From assembly GCA_964649675.1 (NCBI GenBank), contig CAZYPX010000022.1, forward strand, positions 1 through 20,541: DNA of 20,541 nt, given 5' to 3'. How positions within the stretch are numbered: the stretch's first letter is position 1; every line of letters begins with the position of its first letter. Both the position numbers and the translations under genes were made by a program. Below the pieces are notes generated by a model. The model had not been told where the DNA came from. It ran no database searches and saw nothing but the letters and a program-made list of their open reading frames with translations. This DNA is from CAZVCG01 sp964649675. Lineage in GTDB: Bacteria > Pseudomonadota > Alphaproteobacteria > UBA9219. Shown piece after piece: positions 15,151-20,541 of the stretch.

Positions 15151-15170
15151 AAGGGGCCGCGAAGCCCCTT
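15151..15170 (-). terminator. Hairpin after the repeat-protein gene, possible attenuator
   Basis: AAGGGGC and GCCCCTT form a perfect 7-bp stem around a 6-base loop, 10 bases after the stop codon at 15181 on the minus strand. Only a weak TCTTT follows, so termination is probably partial. That would leave more message for the repeat protein than for the genes behind it. Confidence 0.6.
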
Positions 15171-15180
15171 CCCTTTTGAC

Positions 15181-16191
15181 TTACAGACCGCCGTTGACTT
15201 GAACCGTCATCGCCATCGCGTTGGCGCCTGCCGTGTTGAAGCCGGTCTGGGCTTGAGCCGAAGCGATGCCGTGTCCCGACATGCTGAAGCTGGCGTTGCC
15301 CGTCGTGACGGTGTTGCTCGCGCTGCCGCCGCTCTTGGCGTCGTTGTTTCCGCCCCTGCGGCCATGTCCATAACCATAGGCCTGGTTCTGGCCGTCGCTC
15401 AGACCGCCGGCGTAAACATTGACGTTGCTGCCCGTGACCATCGCCTTCAGATCCTGGTTCGAGACAACCTCGTTCTTTTGGATATCGATGCTCGTGTAGG
15501 TCGCGTACGAGTCGTTGTCGTACTTGTTCACGGTTTTCGACGAGTTGTAGGAGTTGTTGATGTCTGTCTTTTTCACATCGATATCAACATCGGTTTCCGT
15601 CTTGCTGTTATAGGAACCGACCGTGTTGTACGATTTCTCCGTATTATAGGAATCGTCGATGTCCGTCTTTTTCACATCGATATCCGTTTTTACGAGAGTC
15701 GTGTTGGTTTCATTATGGGAGTCCTTCGTGAACTCGTTTGACGTATTATTATAGGAATCTTTCGTGACCGTTTTGGTCATGTCGATGTCCGTCTCGTTCT
15801 TGGTGTTGTTGATCGTTTTTGTTTCGGTCGTATTGTTGGAATCGTTCGTGACCGTTTTGGTCATGTCGATGTCCGTCTCGTTCTTGGTGTTGTTGACCGT
15901 TTTTGTTTCGTTCGTCGTGTTGTTATAAGAATCGTTCGTGGACGTCTTGTTTACATCGATGTCCGTCTCGTTCTTGGTGTTGTAGGAATCGTCGATCGAC
16001 GTTTTCTTAACATCGATATCGACATCGGTTTTCGTGTTGTAGGAATCGTCGATCGATGTCTTTTGAACCTCCGTGGTCGTAGTCGTGGTATCGCCGCCTT
16101 GGCTCTTCGGCGGATTGTAGGAACTGGCAAGCGCAGGCGCGGCCACCAATAAGGCAACGGCTGCGACTGTGCTCAAAAGCGTGTGTTTCAT
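15181..16191 (-). CDS. Secreted Asp/Asn/Thr-rich repeat protein, candidate amyloid fibre subunit (FapC-like role)
   Basis: A 336-residue protein starting at ATG 16191 with AAGGAG upstream. A signal peptide covers 1-22 (PALA-SSYN). Residues 44-239 hold seven repeat units, each opening KT(S/D/V)(I/T)xxSYN or similar and closing D(V/I)DI(D/Q) or TDID(V/M). Unit lengths are 19, 19, 30, 28, 35, 33 and 32 residues. Alternating polar and beta-branched residues suggest stacked strands. A looser copy of the leader-like motif of its neighbours follows (VSNQDLKAMVTG, 243-254), then a Gly/Asn/Ser-rich C-terminal domain ending QTGFNTAGANAMAMTVQVN. It has no Cys, whereas Pseudomonas FapC has a C-terminal CxxC, so sequence homology to FapC is not shown. 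Its place as first gene of a cluster with a C39 peptidase and a FapF-like channel makes the major-subunit role likely. An Asn-rich adhesin is the main alternative. Confidence 0.75.
   Translation of the reverse strand: MKHTLLSTVAAVALLVAAPALASSYNPPKSQGGDTTTTTTEVQKTSIDDSYNTKTDVDIDVKKTSIDDSYNTKNETDIDVNKTSTNDSYNNTTNETKTVNNTKNETDIDMTKTVTNDSNNTTETKTINNTKNETDIDMTKTVTKDSYNNTSNEFTKDSHNETNTTLVKTDIDVKKTDIDDSYNTEKSYNTVGSYNSKTETDVDIDVKKTDINNSYNSSKTVNKYDNDSYATYTSIDIQKNEVVSNQDLKAMVTGSNVNVYAGGLSDGQNQAYGYGHGRRGGNNDAKSGGSASNTVTTGNASFSMSGHGIASAQAQTGFNTAGANAMAMTVQVNGGL
15475..16062 (-). repeat. Tandem coding repeats in the candidate amyloid gene
   Basis: Seven imperfect units encode residues 44-239 of the protein at 15181-16191. 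Two neighbouring units are nearly identical in DNA: 15761-15812 and 15845-15896 match over 52 bases at an offset of 84 bases (28 codons), and the match goes on for 13 more bases after one mismatch. This indicates a recent in-frame duplication. Confidence 0.85.
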
Positions 16192-16972
16192 GATGCTTCT
16201 CCTTTGGTTGCGGATTGATAATAGGTACGATTTTTGGTGTTGCTTGTAGATTACTAAAGAGAAAAAACAGCCAGAGCGAACTGTTCTTTAAGGTATTTTT
16301 AACCTTCTAGAAAAACGTACTTTAGGACTCGGCGACTGTCAAGGAGAATGCCGTAAAATTTTCTATCAAAAAGTATCGCGCTGTATCTTTGGTCGAAATA
16401 TGATCATATCGCGCCATCGCGCTGATACGTATGTTTGCATTATAACGAATTTGCGCGCGAGTCGCGACTCGCCTTTCTAATTAAATTGTGGGTATTTCCT
16501 TAAAAAGCAGCGTCTCGTTGGTGTTCGTTTAGGCTATGAAGATCATATTTTCTATTTTACGTTTTTTTCGACTTCCGCCAGCGTGGTGACTCGTTGCGAA
16601 TCGCGATCGGGCGCATACCGCAATATTACATGACACTGCACAACTGGATGCGGCAGCATATGAGAATGACCTTCGCGTTCACAACTTGCGAAGAACTCTC
16701 TTGTTCCGCATAAATATCAGCCCATTGGCACACAAAGCTGATACGCCGCATGAAAAGGATAAATCTTTATTGGTTGCATGGTTATCGCATTACTTTCACC
16801 CCTTGTAATAAAGGGATTTTTTGCTTTGAATCGTAAATTTCCAATAAATTCGGTCGTTTAAAAAGTTTCTTAAGCACTCCTATGCTAAGAATAATCCATA
16901 GCGCATTTTTTGTTTTTAGATGATTAGACCGAAATAATAGTCGCAAATTACACTAGGATTAGGGAACGCATT
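16192..16972. other. Gene-free AT-rich stretch upstream of the amyloid-like cluster
   Basis: I see no convincing gene in these 781 bases. It should hold the promoter of the repeat-protein gene (minus) and of the gene at 16973 (plus). It contains two perfect palindromes, ATATGATCATAT (16398-16409) and GCGAGTCGCGACTCGC (16457-16472), and a small terminator-like hairpin on the plus strand (CCCTT at 16800-16804, AAGGG at 16811-16815, then ATTTTTT). No clear sigma-70 or sigma-54 promoter could be assigned by eye. Confidence 0.5.
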
Positions 16973-17392
16973 ATGTTCACGTCCACGCAAAACTTGGCTC
17001 TCAGCGACGAGCAAATGGTTCGCCTCACCTGCAACGCGCTTTATGTTGCGGGGCTTGAGATGGGCGCCGAAGGCGACCATTGGCCGGTCATCAAGGACAC
17101 GATCAGACACGTCATGGACGACTGGGAAAAGCTCAAGATCGAACGCGCCGTTTTCGAGGAATTGAAAACGCACTTGTATGCGAATTTGGAAAAGATGGAA
17201 GCCATCCTCCCCACATGTACGCCTGAGGAACAGATCGAAGCGGGACCGAAAATCAAACGCCTGCGCGAAATATACGATGCCTACTTCACGAATGTGGACA
17301 AGAACATGCTTTACCTTGATGAAGCCGATGTTCCCGCTTACGTAAAGCGCGCCGAAGCCATCATTGATACGCTGGAGAAAGAAGATGCCTGA
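16973..17392 (+). CDS. Hypothetical helical protein
   Basis: A 139-residue soluble protein with no signal peptide or membrane segment, starting at ATG 16973 with AGGGA about 8 bases upstream. It is rich in charged helices (DTIRHVMDDWEKLKIERAVF, EIYDAYFTNVDKNMLYL, YVKRAEAIIDTLEKEDA). A Pro/Cys-containing turn (ILPTCTPEEQIEAGP, 78-92) separates the two halves. I do not recognise a family. Its end overlaps the next gene by 8 bases, so the two are translationally coupled and probably act together. Confidence 0.8.
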   Translation: MFTSTQNLALSDEQMVRLTCNALYVAGLEMGAEGDHWPVIKDTIRHVMDDWEKLKIERAVFEELKTHLYANLEKMEAILPTCTPEEQIEAGPKIKRLREIYDAYFTNVDKNMLYLDEADVPAYVKRAEAIIDTLEKEDA

Positions 17393-17714
17393 ACTCGACG
17401 AAACATCGCTCATGGCGAGGATGCAGGAAGTCGCCCGCCAAAATTACGCGGAACTTAAAGCTTATCAGGAAGCCTTGCCGACCCTTCAGGCAAACGCGCA
17501 GAACACGGCCGGTCTTTTCTCGACGTGGGAAGCGTTTTCGGAAGTGGCGCAAGACCTGTCCGACACTCTTTTAAGCGCGAACCCGCGAAAAGGGCCATCT
17601 CCTACGATGGGCGCGAAAGCGGATTTGGCGGGAGGCTCAGCGCAACCTTTGACCGAACCTCTCCGTCCCACGCGAGGAAAAGGATCGGAATTCGACCCGC
17701 ATTACACGCCCTAA
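17385..17714 (+). CDS. Hypothetical protein coupled to the upstream gene
   Basis: A 109-residue protein starting at ATG 17385, which lies inside the end of the previous gene behind GGAGAAAG. The first 65 residues are helical (LMARMQEVARQNYAELKAYQ, WEAFSEVAQDLSDTLL) and the last 40 are Pro/Gly/Ser-rich and probably disordered (ending FDPHYTP). No motif is recognised. A clear terminator follows 27 bases after the stop, so this is a two-gene unit of unknown function. Confidence 0.75.
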   Translation: MPELDETSLMARMQEVARQNYAELKAYQEALPTLQANAQNTAGLFSTWEAFSEVAQDLSDTLLSANPRKGPSPTMGAKADLAGGSAQPLTEPLRPTRGKGSEFDPHYTP

Positions 17715-17740
17715 ACGCATAAACAAAGCTCCTCCTGTGG

Positions 17741-17775
17741 AAAGCCCCGGGCCTCAACGGTCCGGGCTTTTTTTT
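17741..17775 (+). terminator. Intrinsic terminator after the two-gene unit
   Basis: AAAGCCCCGGGCC (17741-17753) pairs with GGTCCGGGCTTT (17759-17770) over 12 pairs with a single bulged C and loop TCAAC. It is followed by a run of T up to 17775. Confidence 0.9.
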
Positions 17776-17926
17776 GTTACGCCATCCTTCCCGCGAAGGC
17801 CACGAAAAATTAACCTTTTTACCCCTAAAGTCACCGTTGCGCTTGGCTTGAAAATCGCCAATTATGCCCGCATAAGCCTTTAGCCGCCGTCGCGCTATAT
17901 ACGCGGCCATATATAGGAGTAGTTTC

Positions 17927-18316
17927 ATGCGTTGTTTGACCCTTGGTCTAATTGTTTTGGCCCTTTCCGCCTGCACGGGTCAGGTCGCCGAGTTCTGGCG
18001 GCCGATCAGTGAACCAAACCTTTTGATGTCGCTCGATACGGCGCAGTCGAAGCTTGAGTTTGACTTAAGCCAGTGCAATTGCGGCATTTTCCCGTCGAAC
18101 GTTCCTCCGGTCGATCAGGTGTATTTTCAGCCTGACAAGCAACGCCTTGTGCAAACCGGCATAACGGTCACGCAGACCAATGACGGCCCATGCATTCAGC
18201 GCCCAAGTCTGGTGGTCGCGGAATGCATGCGCACGCGTGGCTGGGAGATCACGAAGTGCACGGGCCGCATGCCTCTGGCAGGTGGCGGAGCGCTCTGCGC
18301 CGCAGCGACGATGTAA
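17927..18316 (+). CDS. Small cysteine-rich lipoprotein
   Basis: A 129-residue protein with a short lipoprotein signal: MRCLTLGLIVLALSAC, where LSAC (13-16) is the lipobox and Cys16 would be acylated. TGQ follows, without the Asp that retains lipoproteins in the inner membrane, so outer-membrane sorting is likely. The mature part has six further Cys (50, 52, 89, 100, 111, 124), including CNC and AECMRTRGW, which suggests disulfides. Small alphaproteobacterial lipoproteins often carry a CM..(R/K)GW motif, but I know no function. TAGGAG lies 7 bases before the ATG and is partly inside an inverted repeat, CTATATA (17895-17901) with TATATAG (17910-17916), that could hide it. It is a single-gene unit. 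Confidence 0.85.
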   Translation: MRCLTLGLIVLALSACTGQVAEFWRPISEPNLLMSLDTAQSKLEFDLSQCNCGIFPSNVPPVDQVYFQPDKQRLVQTGITVTQTNDGPCIQRPSLVVAECMRTRGWEITKCTGRMPLAGGGALCAAATM

Positions 18317-18388
18317 TAGAATTATTTAGGTTAAGCGTTGCGGCTTGGAGCAGCCCGCCCGTCCTGCGGGAGAGGAAGCGAAGACGTG

Positions 18389-18415
18389 GGTTTACATCGT
18401 AAACCTTTGGTTTTT
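18389..18415 (+). terminator. Weak terminator-like hairpin after the lipoprotein gene
   Basis: GGTTTAC (18389-18395) and GTAAACC (18399-18405) pair around loop ATC and are followed by TTTGGTTTTT. A GC hairpin, CCCGC/GCGGG (18354-18358, 18366-18370), lies just before it. Both lie between the lipoprotein stop and the purB start. Confidence 0.5.
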
Positions 18416-18488
18416 GCTGACGAGGGGTATGATTCCAGAGAGCTGCTAATTAAAGATTAGAAGCGATAGAAAAAACAGGAAAACTCTC

Positions 18489-19802
18489 ATGATCCCACGT
18501 TATTCCCGACCGCAGATGACCAGTATTTGGGAGCCCGACAACAAGCTCCGCATCTGGTTCGAGATCGAAGCGCACGCGGCCGACGCGCAAGCCAACATCG
18601 GCGTCATCCCGAAATCCGCCGCCAAAACCATCTGGAAGAAAGGCAAGTGGGATCTCGCCCGCATCGACAAGATCGAGGAAGAAACGCGGCACGACGTTCT
18701 CGCGTTCCTGACCAACCTCGCCGAAAACATCGGGCCTGACGCGCGCTTTGTGCATCAGGGCATGACATCGAGCGACGTGCTCGACACAGCCTTCGCCGCC
18801 CAGCTCAAGCAGGCCAGCGATCTTCTCATCGACGACGTCGACGGCGTGCTCAAAGCGCTGAAAAAACGCGTCGATGAAACCATCGATGTGCTCACCATTG
18901 GCCGCAGCCACGGCATCCACGCCGAACCGACCAGCTTCGGACTAAAGCTCGCCACGCACTACGCGGCGTTCCAACGCGCAAAAAAGCGCCTGAAAGCCGC
19001 GCGCGAGGAAATCGCCACGTGCGCCATCTCCGGCCCCGTGGGCACGTTCGCCACGGTCGATCCGCGCGTTGAAAACCACGTCGCCAAAAAACTGGGCCTT
19101 AAGGTCGAACCCATCTCCACGCAAGTCATCCCGCGTGATCGGCACGCGATGTTCTTCGCCACATTGGGCGTCGTCGCCAGCTCCGTCGAAAACTTCGTGA
19201 CGGAAATCCGCCATCTGCAACGCAGCGAAGTCCGCGAGGCGGAAGAGCCATTCGCCAAGGGCCAGAAAGGCTCCAGCGCGATGCCGCATAAGCGCAACCC
19301 GATCCTGGCGGAAAACCTCACGGGCCTCGCCCGCATCGTGCGCGCCGCCGTCACGCCCGCGATGGAAAACGTCGCGCTGTGGCACGAGCGGGATATCTCC
19401 CATTCAAGCGTGGAGCGCGTGTTCGCACCCGACGCCACCATTGCGCTGGACTTTGCTCTCGCCAGGCTCACGAAGCTCGTCGAAGGCATGGTAATCTATC
19501 CCGAACGCATCAAGGCGAATCTGGAATCCCTTGGCGGCCTTTATTATTCGCAACGCGTTCTCCTCGCTCTTACGCAAGGCGGTATGAGCCGCGAAGACGC
19601 CTACCGCCTCGTGCAACAGAACGCGATGGCCGCGTATCACGATTTGCAAAAGAACAAACCCGCATCGTTCAGAAAAAACATCGAGAACGACAAAACGGTG
19701 AAAAAATATGTGAGCGCGAAAGACCTTAACGCGTGCTTCGACGCCGCCTTTTATATCCGCCACGCCCACGCGATATGGAAACGGGTGTTGAAGGGAGAGT
19801 AA
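18489..19802 (+). CDS. purB: Adenylosuccinate lyase
   Basis: A 437-residue cytosolic enzyme of the fumarase/aspartase superfamily. It removes fumarate from SAICAR and from adenylosuccinate in purine synthesis. The start at ATG 18489 follows AGGA at a normal distance (MIPRYSRPQMTSIWEPDNKL). Conserved parts are visible in order: RHDV (67-70), MTSSDVLDT (92-100), GRSHGIHAEPTSFG (138-151) with His141 as the likely general acid, and the signature GSSAMPHKRNP (261-271) with the catalytic Ser in the flexible loop. Length is normal for the shorter bacterial type. GC content looks higher than in the left third of the window, as expected for a core gene. Whether it pairs functionally with the IMPDH-like gene at the other end is not indicated. 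Confidence 0.97.
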   Translation: MIPRYSRPQMTSIWEPDNKLRIWFEIEAHAADAQANIGVIPKSAAKTIWKKGKWDLARIDKIEEETRHDVLAFLTNLAENIGPDARFVHQGMTSSDVLDTAFAAQLKQASDLLIDDVDGVLKALKKRVDETIDVLTIGRSHGIHAEPTSFGLKLATHYAAFQRAKKRLKAAREEIATCAISGPVGTFATVDPRVENHVAKKLGLKVEPISTQVIPRDRHAMFFATLGVVASSVENFVTEIRHLQRSEVREAEEPFAKGQKGSSAMPHKRNPILAENLTGLARIVRAAVTPAMENVALWHERDISHSSVERVFAPDATIALDFALARLTKLVEGMVIYPERIKANLESLGGLYYSQRVLLALTQGGMSREDAYRLVQQNAMAAYHDLQKNKPASFRKNIENDKTVKKYVSAKDLNACFDAAFYIRHAHAIWKRVLKGE

Positions 19803-20153
19803 TCTCAAGGGCCTTGATGCGTGAATGCGCTTTGAGGCGAGGAAAGCCGTTTCTGGCCAAGGAACCAGCTTTTCGATAAGCTATCCGGTTCTGGTTGAAC
19901 TCTAAGGGATTCCGAAACGGGTCGTTTTGGCGAGAGCCGCAACATTGATACAGGCTTCTTTGGTCTAATTTTCGAACTTACTAACACAAACCACGCTATG
20001 CGCGCAGTCTCGCCGGGGAAATCCGATAATGTGAAAGGGGTTATGTCGTACAACTGGCCCATGGGAGAGGGGGTAGACCAGAATCTGGGTTTTGCAAAAA
20101 GCGCTTATATACTAGGGAAAGAGCGCGATTTATTGAATTTACGAGCAATCCCT
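19803..20153. other. Gene-free stretch after purB
   Basis: I see no convincing gene, RNA or terminator here. A minus-strand frame at 19805-20062 is open, but it lacks recognisable domains or an SD, so it was not called. Confidence 0.4.
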
Positions 20154-20275
20154 CAACGTCATCCCGCACGATTTTCTTTGCGGCGCCTATGAACCCAACG
20201 TCATCCCGCACGGAGTGCGAAGCACGAAGATGCGGGATCCAGCTTGCCCGCCGAAGCTCGCAGAGCGTAGGCGGG
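20154..20275. repeat. Dispersed inverted repeat with a truncated copy beside it
   Basis: CAACGTCATCCCGCACG occurs at 20154-20170 and again at 20196-20212. The second copy continues into a nested hairpin: ATCCCGCA/TGCGGGAT (20203-20210, 20231-20238) around GTGC/GCAC (20215-20218, 20222-20225). A second stem follows, CCCGCC/GGCGGG (20247-20252, 20270-20275). The first copy stops after 17 bases and looks truncated. This is the form of short dispersed intergenic repeats found in many copies in proteobacterial genomes. Confidence 0.75.
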
Positions 20276-20435
20276 TGAATATATCCGCATTATCGTCGAT
20301 ACGAAATCACAGCCCATTTTAATATGAACGGAACATCTCGCTGATAGAGCCACTGGATTCCGGATCAATTTTCTTTCGCCCTCTCCGAGGTCGAAAAGAA
20401 AACTGTCCGGAAAGACGTTGGGGTTTGGTGCTGTC

Positions 20436-20455
20436 ATCCCCGCGAAAGCGGGGAT
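20436..20455. repeat. Dispersed hairpin repeat (ATCCCCGC-GAAA-GCGGGGAT)
   Basis: A perfect 8-bp stem closed by GAAA. Read on the minus strand it encodes the well-known junk peptide VIPAFAGMT seen when such repeats are translated. It belongs to the same repeat class as 20154-20275. A small GGGG hairpin (CCCC at 20497-20500, GGGG at 20507-20510) follows near the window end. Confidence 0.7.
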
Positions 20456-20541
20456 AACAAGTAGAGGCCTCACTGCTTTACAAAACTTGACGTTCTCCCC
20501 ATCTTCGGGGCAATTTGATTTAGAGTCTTTGGGTTAAAATA

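Noticed and set aside
15475..16062. CRISPR-like periodicity in the repeat-protein gene.
   Set aside because: The repeats are in one continuous reading frame, vary in length and have no spacers; they are coding repeats.
16724..16740. TGGCACACAAAGCTGA as a sigma-54 promoter.
   Set aside because: The GC of the -12 element is at the wrong distance from the GG of the -24 element.
19805..20062. Minus-strand ORF of 85 codons after purB.
   Set aside because: No SD, no domain, Ser/Pro/Lys-rich composition; it lies in a stretch that otherwise looks non-coding.
20201..20473. Minus-strand ORF of 90 codons containing VIPAFAGMT and LDPASSCFALRAG.
   Set aside because: These peptides are typical translations of dispersed intergenic repeats, not a protein.

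Overview
The window looks like a chromosomal segment of an alphaproteobacterium. The initiator tRNA-fMet has the C1-A72 mismatch and the TCAGG/CCTGA anticodon stem I associate with alphaproteobacteria. MltG, the methyl-accepting protein and PurB also fit. I cannot name the genus. The left third (about 1-7100) reads as an accessory region of small regulators and enzymes ending beside the tRNA gene. The rest holds housekeeping genes around a secretion cluster.

Region 1 (1-7070). A minus-strand run goes from an unknown protein (2926) to a degenerate Nudix-like protein, an XRE regulator, an IMP dehydrogenase/GMP reductase family enzyme and a HAD phosphatase that leaves the window at position 1. 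A second minus-strand run (4598-3170) has two small paralogous proteins followed by an XRE regulator with a large C-terminal domain, closed by a terminator. Divergent from it, an XRE regulator of the same architecture overlaps (ATGA) an EgtD-like methyltransferase. A third unit pairs a short XRE repressor with a divergent one-TM protein around an 18-bp perfect palindrome.

Region 2 (7070-11300). tRNA-fMet, mltG, a 4-helix-bundle-type methyl-accepting protein and, just upstream of it, a secreted stand-alone Cache-domain protein. A terminator-like hairpin lies between these last two.

Region 3 (11250-16970). This is a Fap-like functional amyloid secretion cluster on the minus strand. In transcription order it holds an Asp/Asn/Thr-rich repeat protein (candidate fibre subunit), a small secreted protein, a C39-type cysteine peptidase (FapD-like), a second small secreted protein, a strong terminator, and a coiled-coil plus beta-barrel outer-membrane protein (FapF-like). 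The two small secreted proteins share an LSxxxMxxxRG[GA]F motif like the double-glycine leader recognised by C39 peptidases, and the repeat protein has a looser version. All three also share a C-terminal NTxxN-type motif. A 780-bp AT-rich gene-free stretch with palindromes lies upstream.

Region 4 (16970-20541). Two small overlapping genes of unknown function with a clear terminator, a cysteine-rich lipoprotein, purB, and a 740-bp gene-free end carrying dispersed inverted repeats of the kind that yield 'VIPAFAGMT' peptides.

The best candidates for something undescribed are the Fap-like cluster with its shared leader-like motif, the XRE/EgtD-like pair whose enzyme lacks the histidine-binding Glu, and the putative Nudix/XRE/IMPDH-like/HAD operon. 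All function assignments rest on motif reading by eye; no database search was run.
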